DNA from: Symsagittifera roscoffensis
Taxonomy: Eukaryota > Xenacoelomorpha > Acoela > Convolutidae
Reading direction: 5' to 3'
Assembly (NCBI RefSeq): GCF_963678635.1
Contig: NC_087062.1
Coordinates: forward strand, 30,282,833 to 30,346,832
Length of the DNA: 64,000 nt
Under the pieces are notes generated by a model. It saw only the letters and a program-made list of their open reading frames with translations. It did not search any database and had not been told where the DNA came from. Shown here piece after piece: positions 42,181 to 54,407 of this stretch (the stretch's first letter is position 1; every line of letters begins with the position of its first letter). The position numbers were made by a program, and so were the translations under genes.

Positions 42181-44240
42181 AGGATAGCCGGTCGCTGTGC
42201 ACGTCGCACAGAAACTACCGACCAACATCTTTACTCCCTCGAAATTAGACTTTCAAACTGTTTTGTTTTTGAACATTTTACATTTTAATATCGTTCGAAT
42301 GACAACTGAAATAGTTCTCAAATGATATATCACTTCAATCATTCCGATTATCATTAGTGTTTACTGATTTTGCGCGGAAAACAATCTTGAAGACAACTTT
42401 CCTCCCCATTTTCTAGGTCGCATCGAGAAACTAATAAACACAACCAAACGTCTTTAGCATCACTAACAAAAGATTAAATATTTGATCACCCTTCCGTTCA
42501 GAATATTATGTGATCAAAAAATCAGAAATCAAACCGCAATTTGAGCGTGAACAAATCTGAAGACAATTTCCTGAAAAAAAACAGCCGAAAAAGTGATAAA
42601 GCACTTCCTTCATTAACACTTACACAGTGGCGAAGCAGCGCTTCGAATCACTAGCGAAACCAAAAAAACTAGCATTGCATGCTAAACGACAGGAAAGAAA
42701 CGGAGAGCCACTAGGTCCAAAGAAAACGGAAAAAAAGGAAGAAACCAGTTGAAAAAATTCATGCTGTCTGGAATGCTGTTCTAATTGCGGAAAAGACGTC
42801 CAGAAACCTACTGAACGGCGTTTAATGATAATTCACAAGCATTTAAGTTCTATTTAGAGACTTTTTTACGCGAAAAAAAAATTAAGCAAGAAAAAAACAA
42901 AAGAAAATTTACGATGTATAGAAGACAAGTAGAACTACAAATTGCAGGAGCAAATGAAAACAAAGAAAGCAACTACAAAGAAAACTGCATTCGGCAAAAA
43001 ATCTAAAATCTGGTAACTAAGACGATAAAATATAAGCAGAAAAATAACAAACCGACAAATTTTTTGAAAGGGAATAATTCTTGTTTGAAAAAAAATCAAG
43101 TCCAGGTCAAATTCAAACCCAGGACCTTTGCCGTCTCAAGCGTTTTTGTTACTTCCAGACTAAGTGTGCTACAGAGTCTTAGAAATTTGAATTCATTATA
43201 AAACAAGATACCAAGTGTTTCTGTTTAGCAAGTTGTAAGATCAAAAAAAGTCTAAATTCCGATTTGATAACGCTTGCTAATCGCAAGAGTAATTAGGATA
43301 CTCTATTATTTAGCTCCTATCACATTCATAAATTAGCAGAAACCTTCTTCAATTGAGTGTCGTTTTTTGTGCGTAACATAATGAGAGAATTTAACGTTAG
43401 TGAACTACGCTGTATCGAAAAAATAATGAAACAAAACATAAAATTGAGAAAAAAAAACGCTCAGGAAAATTTTGTAATTTTCTTCAACTTAATTAACAAG
43501 GAAGCGCAAAAAAATCAGCTTCCAAAATTAGTTTTCCTTCCAAACTTATGAAGAAAACTTAATTACGCTAATCGCTAGCGCAATTAAGATACTCTATTAT
43601 TAAGCTCCTACCACATTCAAAAATTAGCATAAACCTTTTTCAATTAAGTGTCGTTTTTTGTGCATGATACAATAAGGGAATTTAACGTTAGTGAATTACG
43701 ATTATTCGAAAAAATAATGAAACAAAACATGATAAAAAATTCAGAAAAAAAACTTTAGGGAAAGTTTGTAATTTTCTTTAACTTGATTAACAAGGAAGCG
43801 CTAAAAATCAGTTTCCAAAAATGGTTTTCCTTCCAAACTTATGAATAATGACTAACTCTCTCTTGCTTTACTCACTTGAAATAAAACTAGAGCTTTAACA
43901 ACACATTAAATTGAACTTTCACAACAGGAAAACCTTTTTGCAATTGTTTAATAGTGCTCGACTCACGACTGGAAGAGTTTTCAAATGATATATCATTTGA
44001 CCAAATCCGATAACTCTGCGGTACCTGAATTCGCAAGGAAAACATAAAAGAACTGAAATTCACTCTAAGACACAGTTCCTCCCCATTGTTTTAAGGGTCG
44101 GAATAAAAAAAATACAGACAATATTACAATTTTCAGCATTTTCAATTAAAAAATTAATCTTTGATCACACAAGTTGATCATTGGTTTTTTCCAGCAGCAT
44201 ATTTTTATCACTGAGGCAAAGCTGAGCTTCGCACCACTTG
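42181..44240. other. Repeat-rich stretch without a gene
   Basis: Contains the dispersed words AGGATAGCCGGTCGCTGTGC (42181), AAATGATATATCACTT (about 42318), the hairpin GCGAAGCAGCGCTTCG (about 42630), a tRNA-like B box on the reverse strand (ATTCAAACCC, about 43111-43120) with flanks matching 20001-20050, and another AAATGATATATCATTTGACC (about 43985). Apart from the tandem pair at 43262-43860 no other structure was seen, and no coding sequence. Confidence 0.5.
43262..43860. repeat. Tandem duplication of a roughly 300-bp unit
   Basis: TTGATAACGCTTGCTAATCGCAAGAG... and TTACGCTAATCGCTAGCGCAATTAAG... start two adjacent copies that share ATACTCTATTATT, AAGCTCCTA, GTGTCGTTTTTTGTG and TTTAACGTTAGTGAA in the same order, offset about 305 bases, and end with TTTTCCTTCCAAACTTATGAA. 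Divergence is moderate. A short open frame in the first copy (43357-43551) is not preserved in the second. Confidence 0.75.
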
Positions 44241-46740
44241 CAATATAACAAGATCTATCAAAATGAAAGAAGATGGTTGTGAAAAAATATAGACAAACAA
44301 AAGAATGCGCAAAGCCGAAAATACCTGATCAGAAACCCATCAAGCCGAAATTTCTTTTTTAAAGTCAAAACGAATTCAAAACTTTTTGGTCCCTTTTCCT
44401 CTAATAATACAGACAGGCAAAAAGGAATTTTTTCGCACATCAAATGACGCAAAAAGATACTACTAAGCCGATATAATACAAGCCGGAACCTATTAAGCCG
44501 AAAAAAAATAAAACTTGAGCAAACCGAGCAGTAAAAATGCAATCAACTTAAAAATTGCGGAGGGGAACGTACAATTTGTGTTTCCCTTGAAACGACCCAC
44601 AATTAGGTCACTAAACGAATAAAAAATGGCCGAAATAATTTGAGCGGAATAAAGTTTTTAAGCGAAACAAACAAAGAAAATACGGAAAAAGGTACAGCAA
44701 AATTTAAAATTGCAGGAGTAAATCTGCTTAATTCCAAATGAGATAAGCTAGCAATTGTGTTACAATTAATCACCATACGAATAAATGAAAATTTAGTAGT
44801 TTTCAAAAAATTAAAAAGAACTCTTTACTATAGAATAATATCCTTTATTTCACAATCGAAACAATTCGCCACATGTTGGAGAACAATAACTTCGGCATTT
44901 CGAACTACAATTGTGAGGAGAACATGATATAATTCTTGAAAGAAAGATTTGAAAAGAAGGCTTATCCTCTTTTTCAAAGCAAAAAAGAGAAGTTTTTGAA
45001 GGAATTATTTGAGGTTTTAAAAATCATGAAGACAAGGCAAAAAATTGTTTGAAAAGCTTAAGCAATGGGATTTAACTTGAACAAAAAAGTGAATTAAATT
45101 AACGTGAAAAAAATCCGACCAAAGTCTTCTTTACAAAACTTAATTCTAGTTTAATCGTAAACTAAACTTAGCCTTACTTAAGCAGACCACTAATGAAAAG
45201 ACGCGTTGTGTAAATCAACTAATTAAAAAACATTAAAATAAAATTGAAGAAAAAAATCTTTTCCGTTTTTGACAAACAGACCAACTCGGCGCAAAAGTAG
45301 CATTTAAGGATACTAAGCTCGATATTTCTAGCTGGTGAACCTCTGCGATCAAATCTGTTGTTCTACAGAATGATCGCATAATGAAACTTCGATTCGCATT
45401 TTAAAAGAGACAAGAGGAAGACGGGGCTAGACTTTAAATTACTTTCAGTTGATTTAGTCTTTAGATAGTTTTAACTAGTTTTTGTCTGAGAGAGATACAT
45501 AAGTTTTCGAGAACTTTCGTTTAAAAAAATAAGGAGTAAGCAAGTAGTCGTAATTATGAGAAACCATTAGAGGAACTTGGATATTTTGTTTTTAAGGGCC
45601 TTGTTAGGTGTTTTGAAATTGAAATGTGTTTATAATTTTGTTAATCATAACAAAAGGCGGAAGCTATTTTGATGAATGGCAGTTGTGTTGGCGCTAAAAA
45701 GTAAGCGAATAGCTTCTTCCTGAGCTTTAATAACAGGACCACTATTTGGTGATAATGAGAAAAGTGTTGTATAGTGTTTGCTTTACCTGAGCATGACTTT
45801 AAAAACATCTTCAAAACGGGACAATATTAACACAGAAGCGAAGCTGCAGCTTCGCAAACACGAGCGAGAAAGCGGCGAAAACTCAGCTTTAAAATGCACA
45901 AAAACTCTGCATGTAATAATTCGGAATGTAATTAACTAAATGCAACCCCACTGACGTTGCATGTAATAAGTTAAAATGTATTCAGCCAAATTGCGAATAA
46001 GTTATGCATTTCAAAAATCTCGCGAAGTAAACCAAGTTGAAAATTTTCTGAAAAGGAATTTAAATTACTATACTCCTGTATGAAACAAATAGCTTTTTCG
46101 GAACAATTGATGAATTGAAAAACCATCAACTGTGCTAGCCTATTACTAATCAGAAGTCAAACAACTTGGCAGTATACTGCTAATACAGCCAACCGTTTCA
46201 AAAGTACCACTAAAAGTAGCACTTTTATTTGCGACATAGCTTAGACAAAATGTTGCATCGTACTATCACACTACGCTACGCTCGTGTAATAAAAACTTGC
46301 ACACTGTCCGAAGAACTCTCCGAGCTTTGAGTGAGCACTTTTAAGGGTATTGCAGTTAGATTCAACACAATGTTAGGTGTGCTTTAAAACAAAACTTTTC
46401 GATGTAGATGCGCATAAACAATTTCAGAGATATCGCCTTTCTGAAAAAATTCAAAAAATTATAGCCAACATAAGTTGGAAAAGAGTCATGAACGCAACGA
46501 AATAGAAAATAATACCGACTTGTTTTCTGAAAAAAAAACTTCAAATTTCAAAGAAAAAAATGTACGGCCGTAAACATCTGGGAAGTTCCAAAACAAATTA
46601 TGACCGGCCCTTTTTTGATAAAAGTAACTCAACTTGCCACACAGAGGCGAAGCTTTGCTTCGCAAACACAAGCGAGAACCTGACAAAAAGCAGCTCTAGA
46701 AAGTGCAAAAAAATAGTAATAAGCCTAGAATTAATAAAAA
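44241..46740. other. No gene; dispersed hairpins
   Basis: AT-rich sequence with copies of the hairpin GAAGCGAAGCTGCAGCTTCGC (about 45835-45857) and GAGGCGAAGCTTTGCTTCGC (46644-46663), each followed by ACACxAGCGAGAA. No exon recognised. Confidence 0.45.
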
Positions 46741-46749
46741 ATTCGGCTA

Positions 46750-46825
46750 GGTTGAGGATTCGAACTGCGACCTAATGCAATATAGAGATTTTGAGTCTCA
46801 CGCAGTAACCACTCAGCCACGCACG
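46750..46825 (-). repeat. tRNA-derived repeat, reverse strand
   Basis: On the minus strand: TGGCTGAGTGG (A box, 46809-46819), a long variable region, and GCAGTTCGAATCC (B box, 46756-46768). The anticodon-stem-like word ACTCAAAATCT resembles tRNA-Leu(CAA) or a related long-arm tRNA. Just upstream is the dispersed hairpin (46644). A decayed relative with the same order is near 61420-61500, so this is probably a SINE family rather than a functional tRNA. Confidence 0.5.
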
Positions 46826-47610
46826 CTTAACCATCGACAAACACTAGTCACGAATAAAGCAGCTACATATGCTAATAAATTGCCAATGCCATTCAGCAAA
46901 TAAAAATATACACAATTTTGCAAGTAATAATTTGGAATGAAACAAACGGAAGGCATCCACACTAACTTCGTGCATGTAAAAAATCGTAAAGCATAAAGCC
47001 ACATTATGTATAGATTTTGCATTTCAAAAAATTGCAAGATATATTGAGTTAGAAAATTTTTGAAGTCGAGCTTTTATTCTTGTTATGGGAAGCTTTTTCA
47101 GTTCATTTGATGAATTTGAAATGCATCAACTGCGTTAACTTATTACTATTCGAATGTCAAAGCTCATGCTATCAAATCTGTAAAGGTTCCCCAAAAGTGG
47201 TACCAATATTTGCGTCTTAGGTTAGAAAAAAGTCTAGCAATACACTAAGCTGACTCTATTGTAAAAACTGAATCAACAGATAATTTTTTTGCACTGAGAA
47301 ATATGTAAATTAAATTCCACTTTCGCAACTAGAAGATGATCACGTTTTTCATGACCTTTACGATTTTGCTGTTCGATAGCAGAATTTGCCTTCCTTTGAA
47401 GAAAAAAATGAACTGATGTCGCCCCACCCCTTCTTTCGGCACACTAGTACGTCCATGACTCTAATTAAAAGATCAAAACTTTTAAAACGTTTTTTTTCCC
47501 GGAAAATGTAGCTGCCCACCTTGGGATATTCCTGAACCTACTGCTGGTTACCAGCAAAAAAGGCACATCAAAATTTTATTCAGGTATAAAAAGATCAGGT
47601 GCATAAAAAG
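46826..47610. other. Repeat body, no gene
   Basis: Shares several words in order with 61490-62340: AATAAAGCAG, CAAATTGCCA-type, TTTTGC(A/C)AGTAATAATTTGGAAT, AAGGCATCCACACTAA, AAAATTGC(A/G)AGATATA, and later CACGTTTTTCATGACC...TTTGCTGTTCGATAG, which also recurs near 56281. This defines a longer non-autonomous repeat of which the hairpin and the tRNA-like head are parts. Confidence 0.5.
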
Positions 47611-47616
47611 ATTTAC

Positions 47617-48861
47617 CTAAGAGTTCAAAATATCAGACACAATAGTTCTATACGCACAGTCATCCGCATGCGTTCCCCAAATGAAATCTAAATGTGCAAA
47701 ATCGGTGCAGTTTTTAAAATAAAACACATTAGGCAGTCTGTCTTTCAAGTATTGAACGTCCACCTCTGAAACTAGCCAATCAGTATCGCCTGCGAAAAGC
47801 GCAACGGGAATATCGACATTACTCACATCAACAATAGGAGGTTTCTCCACTCCGTACGCTCTCAAGTTCACGTCTGAGTCTAAGTGGTCAAAATAGGCAG
47901 CGGTTTTCTGCACATGCAACTGAGCGTAATGCCGCACATTCTTCAGGCTAGTTCCTGAAACTGCGTGGGCGAAATAAACTGATATACGAGATGGGTTTAA
48001 ATTGTCAGGACTGCTGAACCCGCTGAAATGTCTGTAAACCATAAGACAAAACCCTTGCACATTTTTGGGACAAAATAAAGCTGCCAGCTTACTTGCGGTA
48101 GTGTGGGAAAAAGGAAAAAAATGTCGGTCACCAATAAACTTTCCATAAGTATACAAAAGGCCAAGAAAATATTTCACTGGGCTTCTTATGTTTTGTAATG
48201 TTACGAAAGGCGATAACATATAAGAACGTTTGATAGATGCTTCCAAATCTGGGTCCTGAGCAAACTGAGTTAGACCTATGAGGGTTCCCTGAGATTGGCC
48301 AATATAGTAAATCTTTTGTTGGTTTGTAGCTGATTTTATGTAATCTACAATCGCTGGCAAGTCGTACCAAGCCATTTCTTGCCACGTGAAATCCCAATAC
48401 TTTTCATCTTCAATTGAAAGTTTCCTGTGTTTCTTGGAATAGTAAGTTCCACGCACATTTCCTAACCAGACGTCGATATCGGAGCTAGCGAGCATGAATC
48501 CTAACGACTTTTTGGCAGTATTCGTTAAGAAAACTGACGAATCACATTCCAGGCAGTGCATTAGTAAAGCTATTTTGTTTTCGGCTAATCGACCATTCGA
48601 TTTTTCGCTCATATTTGCCGACGTTTCTGGAGGTTTTTTCAACTTCGAACTCTGTTTGTTGACGCGATGAACAGTGAGTATGTATCCATCTTTAGTAGTG
48701 ACAGAATGTTCTGTGCAATCGAAATTGTACATTTCGGCTAATTGACAACTTGTCGCAAACACTTCTGGTTCCACGACCAGGGGCATAATGGCGAGAAGTG
48801 CGTTTAGCAGAAGAAAAAGAATGATGGGAGCACAAACGACGCAAAGCCAGCGTTTCTTCAT
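47617..48861 (-). CDS. Acid lipase (lysosomal/gastric lipase family), single exon
   Basis: 414 codons from ATG 48861 (the frame is open five codons further but from TTG). An N-terminal hydrophobic helix (about residues 7-32) is a signal peptide or signal anchor. The alpha/beta-hydrolase core shows the family features: ALLMHCLECDSS before the lid, SSDIDVWLGNVRGTYYS, the nucleophile in GQSQG (Ser 190 in ATG numbering), an Asp in GDTDWL (361) and His in FAHLDFIWG (390). Length matches the roughly 400-residue LIPA/LIPF family, which hydrolyses cholesteryl esters and triglycerides in lysosomes or the gut lumen. It is intronless, which could mean retrocopy origin or the host's intron loss; there is no damage. 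The Cys after MH (HC instead of HG) is unusual. Confidence 0.93.
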   Translation of the reverse strand: MKKRWLCVVCAPIILFLLLNALLAIMPLVVEPEVFATSCQLAEMYNFDCTEHSVTTKDGYILTVHRVNKQSSKLKKPPETSANMSEKSNGRLAENKIALLMHCLECDSSVFLTNTAKKSLGFMLASSDIDVWLGNVRGTYYSKKHRKLSIEDEKYWDFTWQEMAWYDLPAIVDYIKSATNQQKIYYIGQSQGTLIGLTQFAQDPDLEASIKRSYMLSPFVTLQNIRSPVKYFLGLLYTYGKFIGDRHFFPFSHTTASKLAALFCPKNVQGFCLMVYRHFSGFSSPDNLNPSRISVYFAHAVSGTSLKNVRHYAQLHVQKTAAYFDHLDSDVNLRAYGVEKPPIVDVSNVDIPVALFAGDTDWLVSEVDVQYLKDRLPNVFYFKNCTDFAHLDFIWGTHADDCAYRTIVSDILNS

Positions 48862-49604
48862 CACTAAAGTAGGCAATTTGTAAATTGGAGATAGTAAAAG
48901 TTCTCAATTTAAGTTCTTAGTCAGCTAAATCGAATAACTTTAAACAAATATAACAATTCACCTTCAGTGTTTCAAATGTGACGTGATTTGAAAGTCCAAA
49001 TAGAAAGCTTGAAAATGAGGCGTCCGTCGTAGCTATCATTGCGTAAATTCAATGACTGGTCAAAGATTCAGACTTCTAGACCATTATTCAATAATCTTTT
49101 CATTCAAACAACAATTGAGCAAACACGAGACCATTTATATGACCATTATACTCATCTTATTTTCATATCCGACCTAAATCGAAAGCAAACTCAAAGAATT
49201 CCCGAGAGCATAACTATTCAAATTATTTTCGGCTACAGCCAATTTTAATAAGAATTGAAACATCTCGATTCAAAGGCCCGTTCATACGCAAGTTAACTAT
49301 ATTGCTGTTGAGTTCATCTGAGAAAAACTGCCGAAAACAAAATTTTCTAGAAGTTAAAACAGAATATCAGCTCAATAGAAAAAATTATAACTATAGGTTT
49401 CGGCTCTTGACTCTTAAATTAAATTTGATGTTCATCAGACGCCTTTTTTTGTTCAACCCTTCATTAAGTGCTAAAGAAATAGAAACATGAGCTTATATCC
49501 AGGCCACAAGACATTCCAAATATATTTTTGATTCTGTTCATAAAACAAAGTATTTGATGTTATAGCCTAACTGATGTGATAAACTTATTAAAGAGTTTCA
49601 GAGA
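48862..49604. other. Upstream of the lipase; no gene
   Basis: AT-rich. Open frames at 49039-49248 and 49302-49490 have no recognisable content. This stretch should hold the lipase promoter (minus strand) but I saw no distinctive element. Confidence 0.4.
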
Positions 49605-50581
49605 TTGAAGATGACTAATGAAAAATTGAACACCACAATACTAGAGAAGAATTCTGAAGGGTTGCCAAATCTGCGATTCCATGATCAAACTCCGATTTCA
49701 AGGCCAGATAACAAAAGATTATGCGCAGTGCTAAGCCCGTGTGAAGAAAGCTCACCTATCATTGAAACAATGCCTGCAAAAATCAGGGAAACTATTGGTC
49801 GACCCCGGCAAAACACTACCCCTGGAATAATCGATCAGCTAAGCACGCAACTGAAAGATCTTGAAAAAAAATAATCGAAGAGTCACTAGTGGGGTTCAAA
49901 GAAGAGATCACTAAGCTGTGAAAAACCACCTAGAGTTCTCAGAAGCCAAGGCTAATCTGAAGTTCACATCGGAAAAGCGGAGCTCTTAAAGTCTTACAAT
50001 CGAAGAGACAACCTTAAAATCATTGGAATGACTGAAACAAGTTCAAGCACCAACAAATTTGAAAGCATGGAAACTACCATTGAGAAAGTTATGTCTGTTG
50101 CAAATGAACTATCAGCCACCATCAGCAAACAAGACATTTCGATTGCTTACCGTCAATATCGCCAGGAGATAAACCAATTATTGTTCGATTTGCGAGACGT
50201 CTAGCAAAAATTGAAATCCTGAGGAAAAATAAAACCCTAGCTGATCGAGAAAATTTAAAACATCTACAAACTTTTGAAGACCTCAGCAGGCCAAAAAATA
50301 AATTCATCAACATCATGAGATCAGATGACCGCATTTCATCCACCTGCACTAGAGAGGGGACGATATTAAATATCTGGAAAAGCGATGGAGAAGCTATCGA
50401 ATCACCGGATTCTATGAAGGTGAAAAATCCAATTTTCGAAGTTCTCAACAATGAGTGCTTTTCCGATCATTATCCCGTTATGTTGCGTAAAAATTTCGTG
50501 AACAAAGATGCGATTAACCAAAAAATTCCGCGACATTTCCTTTCTTTCGATTTATTAAAAGTTAAAAAATTTTCAGCTTAA
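49605..50581 (+). pseudogene. Decayed non-LTR retrotransposon (LINE) ORF1
   Basis: Several frames together read as an ORF1 protein: an N-terminal part with GRPRQNTTPGIIDQLSTQLKDLEKK (coiled-coil-like), then NLKIIGMTET in a second frame, then IAYRQY, then a C-terminal part FEDLSRPKNKFINIMRSDDR with STCTREGTI. The order RNLKI-G, then HR-, then a C-terminal TR-G motif resembles the RRM and CTD of L1-type ORF1 (Transposase_22-like), an RNA chaperone. It is broken by stops and frame changes (for example 49874 and about 50203), and no ORF2 follows, so this is a 5' fragment. Confidence 0.55.
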
Positions 50582-50584
50582 AAA

Positions 50585-52185
50585 AAAATTGAATTAATAA
50601 TTGTCAGGGCTTGTAACACACGACGAAATCAGACTTATGACAGCTCAAATGTTGCTAGTACTTGAGATACTGACAATTTTTAGATTTTTAGGAGTTTCTC
50701 AAAAACTCGAATTTTTTTAAAATTTTCTTTCATTAACTTCTGTTTCTCTGATTTCGAGTGAAGTGAGGCATCGCTCTCATGCTTTATACACTGTTGTGAG
50801 TCACAAACGTTTTTAAATTTTTTTTCTGAAGTAATCCATAAGTTATATAATTACAATACATTTTGTTAATCATTACATTATTAAGTAAGTTAAGTAAATT
50901 GTTAAGTAAGCACTGGGTAGACTCTCAGTGGGCATTGAATTTGCCCTTTGTCCATCCACTTCTGTTGTATAATTTTTGATGGATAAAAATATAATCAAGT
51001 CTAATATAGATATTGTTTGCATATCTTTCATATTTATACAATTGAAGAAAGAAATTCTTTTTTTTTCTTTCTTTCTTTCTTTGATATATCCTAATGGGGG
51101 CTATTCTCATGGGCAAAAAAATCAAGGGCGCAGAACCGAAAACAAAAACAATCGAAAGTTAATTATTAACAGGAATCAATTGCTATTCAACTATAAAAAA
51201 TGAACGAAGCAATATTTTGCTTCTTTTCTAAAAAAAAAAACCCTTGAAATAGAAAATTTGTTCCAATTTGCCGGCGGTCAGTGACAATTTGAAAGTTTTG
51301 AATTTTTTGCCGTTTTTATATTTGGCCAATATTAATATTAATTCCCTGGAAATGTTGACTTTCTTTGAGATTTTCTCAATTTATTTCCAAATTTTGGAAT
51401 ACTGAAATCTGATTGGCTGATTTTTATTTTCTCCCATTCGGTCCTTCACTTATGAGGGCTTCCGCCTAACTAAGTTTTTTACCCAACTAACGATTGTGAC
51501 ACGAAATTTACAATAAATCGAAACAAAACTGTCACTGAGTCGAAACATACTAGATGAAGGTTTTTGATTTGCAATCTTTTAAAACACTATAGACCTACTA
51601 CTTACCAAAGAAAAGAATTCTACATGTACTCGATTCAAGAACCCGACTTGATCAACAGCTTGCCTTTCAGCCACTGAGCCAATTCAGCTCTAAAATGACA
51701 ATAACAGGCTTTGCTATTAAAAAACGCTAAAATAATACTCGTATTCGGTATATTTCAATCCTGAGCGGAATCAAATATTATACTATATTTACTATTGAAC
51801 ACAAGCTTCAAACTTGCTACACTTGGACAAACCAGTATGTGGCATCATTGTCTACCACTATATTACGCCCACACAATGCTTGAAGAGAAAAAAGGAGCCA
51901 AAGTGCAGTTTCACTTGATCCTGCTAATAAAAAAGAGTGTAAATAGTCAAACAATTGTAATTAAATTTTCACATCATCCAGACAAAACTACAAAAAACAA
52001 CTCAAAACACTATTATACCAAAAACTTAGCAAACACAATATACTTTTTTAATAAATGTTGCAACCATATTGAGCTCCGAGTTTTTGTAAAGCACGCATTT
52101 TGGCCAGAATAGTTCAGCTTCAAGAACTCCAGACAAATAAAATTAAAATCAGAGCTCACATTGGTTTTTAATTTTCACATTGATA
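50585..52185. other. No gene; microsatellite and a tRNA-like head
   Basis: A TTTC run lies at about 51058-51082. On the minus strand, about 51625-51690, TGGCTCAGTGG (A box) is followed by GGGTTCTTGAATCGAG, a B box with a small insertion. The plus-strand frame 51795-52112 has no recognisable content and looks like chance. Confidence 0.4.
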
Positions 52186-52191
52186 ACTAAA

Positions 52192-52781
52192 TCATTCAAT
52201 ACACAACTCGAAGCTGTCTATGTCATTGAAATCTTCTAAAAGTTTCCTTTCAAGTTCAAGTTGTCTCAACACTTCCTCATTTCCAGCCGATTTGGCTTCA
52301 AAACTCAGGAAACTCTTGGATAAATTGTGACTTCTATCTTTTGAACTTGTTTCTTCCGGTTTTTCCTCGCCCTTGTTTTGAATTTTGTTTTTCTGAGAAG
52401 CTTTAGATTTCTTTTTGACTTGTTTACTCTCTTCGTTGTTTTCACTCTTTTTAATATTTCCTATTTCGCTCATACGTTTCCGGTCTCGTAGCTTCCGTTT
52501 TCCATAATTTTCGTCCGTTTCTATATCTCCTTTCTGCTGCAAATCAACGCTGTTTATGTTTTTTGACTCAACTTTTACCGCTTGTTCACCTTGTAATTCA
52601 ATCGAAAGGCCGTCTGTAATGTCATCTTCGGTGTCATTAAGGCTTCTGGGACTTAGTTTTCTCAAAGGGGTCGAAGAATTTGAGCTCTGTTTCAGCAGAA
52701 TTTTGAAGGCGCTTTCCTCTATGCTTGTAGCTGAGATTCTACTACTCGAAGTGTCATTTAATCTACCGTTTCGATAAGTTC
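52192..52781 (-). CDS. Sororin-like protein, last exon
   Basis: The acceptor on the minus strand is TATAGAATGTGTTTCAG with the exon starting at 52781 in phase 1, which fits the phase-1 donor at 54128. About 195 codons follow: Ser/Thr-rich, then Lys/Glu-rich with bipartite basic clusters (YGKRKLRDRKRM and KQVKKKSK), ending KLLEDFNDIDSFELCIE. The end resembles the conserved C-terminus of sororin (CDCA5), which in vertebrates ends with an acidic amphipathic stretch and FDLLVE. With exon 1 it gives about 288 residues; human sororin has about 250. Sororin protects cohesin from WAPL at replicated chromosomes. The match is short, so other mitotic proteins remain possible. Confidence 0.5.
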
Positions 52782-54127
52782 CTGAAACACATTCTATATT
52801 TAACTGCAAGGCTTCACTATCTCGCCATACTCAGGCGCTTTCAATGACCTATTTGCATGACATATATAAAAAGGTTCAAATAAAAGGTTTGCACGTTTAA
52901 GCTGTGCCATTATGCCGAAATGTCAATTTGACGAAAATGTGGGAAATTTATTTTAATTGTCTTCTGAGGTGATGTTATATTTCCGGAACAATTAACAGGG
53001 GCAATTAGAGAATAATCAACTATGCAAACAGAATTATTACTTAAGCAGCAAAACAGCTAGCGGCGATGTGTCTAAGGCAAACATCCGATATGTCAAACAT
53101 CCGAAATTATGCAATAATTACATAACAATATGACATAATAATTTCAAACACAAGATATAGTTCAATTAGCCAATTCCAATTTAGCCCTCTAGGTTTAGGG
53201 TCGCCGGTGGGCTCGCTTGCCTTATGGCGATAACCGGCTCTAATTTTCATAGAGTGCTACCTTCTGTTGGCAAGCTCGTAACACGTAGACATAGGAGCTT
53301 CGTCCAACTTTTGGAAAAATGTCCGAAGTTAGTACTAGTAAAGCTATTCAGGAATTTATGGTCGGACTACAGCAGATCACTTTAAGGTGGTATTTTAGGA
53401 AAATTGAAGTCTCATTTTAAATATACGAAAAACTGCTCGTGGATGCATACGTGAAAAAATCTTTCGAAACTACCTCATGTTTGGCTCAATCGCTTTTTTC
53501 AATTCACTCGATAACAAGCAGCAGTAAGTTTGTTTTAAATGTCTTCACAATTTTTTTAGCATTAAGACAGCCTTTTGAAGTGTAGAAACTGACATAAGCC
53601 AGGCAAACCATAGCCCAGACAAAACCATTCTGGCAAAGTCATCAATAAACCTTTGATTCAATTTATCAGATTTAAAAAAAAATAACTTTTGCATAGCTAA
53701 ACCATCATAGCCCAGACAAACAATACCAGCAAGGTCAAAATTTTAGCCCAAACAAGTTCAATCTACCAGGTTTTATTCCTGATCAATTGCGTGAATTATT
53801 GCATAAAATCTTATTTTTGAAAGCGTTTTTTTTTCTTTGAGCGTTTCTGTCATCATTTCTACTTTTCCGCTGATTGTGCTCATTTTTGATAACACAACTA
53901 TTAAATTGAGAAAACACACGTCTAAAATGTCATCAGTCGTGGGAGCTATTGAAGGTATGAGGATATTTCATACCTCCAATTAGAGCAATAATTACAATTG
54001 CATTTTTGAAGTCTAATCTGATTTTAAATCTGGGACCTTAATTATGGTAGCTCAGCCCGGAATTAAAAACTTATGGCGACGCACCGCTTTTTTACTGGTC
54101 TATCTAATTTGACCCTGGTTTAATCAC
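52782..54127 (-). other. Intron of the sororin-like gene
   Basis: GT..AG intron of about 1.35 kb. Near 53580-53760 the words TAGCCCAGACAAA.C recur three times. No coding sequence. Confidence 0.45.
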
Positions 54128-54407
54128 CTGAAACTTTTTCGTCTGCTTCTGAAAATCGCACTGACTTCCTGTCCGTTTCCGATTCTAGCGAATCAATTAC
54201 AATCTGGTTTCCAGTCTCCGCCCTCGCAGCTTTTTTCGCCTTGGCGTCTGTTACGGTGCTCTTTTTTACTTTACTGCTGCTCCCTGATTTCTTCTGTGTT
54301 TCTCTTTTTACTGTCGCACGTACTGGCATGTTCTCTTTGTTGTCAATTTCTTCTGTAGGCGGACTTTCCTCTAGTTTGAATTTCGTTCGTGTTCTGGTTC
54401 TCATAAT
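54128..54407 (-). CDS. Sororin-like protein, first coding exon
   Basis: ATG at 54404 follows a strong acceptor (CGTGACTTTTTTCAG|ATT), so a 5' untranslated exon probably lies upstream. The exon encodes 92 codons and ends in CAG|GTGATT. It contains a KEN box (DNKENMP, residues 23-25), the APC/C degron also found in sororin, a Lys/Ser-rich middle, and KSVRFSEAD (80-88), which fits the RVxF PP1-docking pattern. The sequence is otherwise disordered. Regulation by APC/C and phosphatase is inferred from these motifs only. Confidence 0.5.

Noticed and set aside
51795-52112. 105-codon plus-strand ORF
   Set aside because: AT-driven composition (Lys, Asn, Tyr, His), no motif, no splice context.
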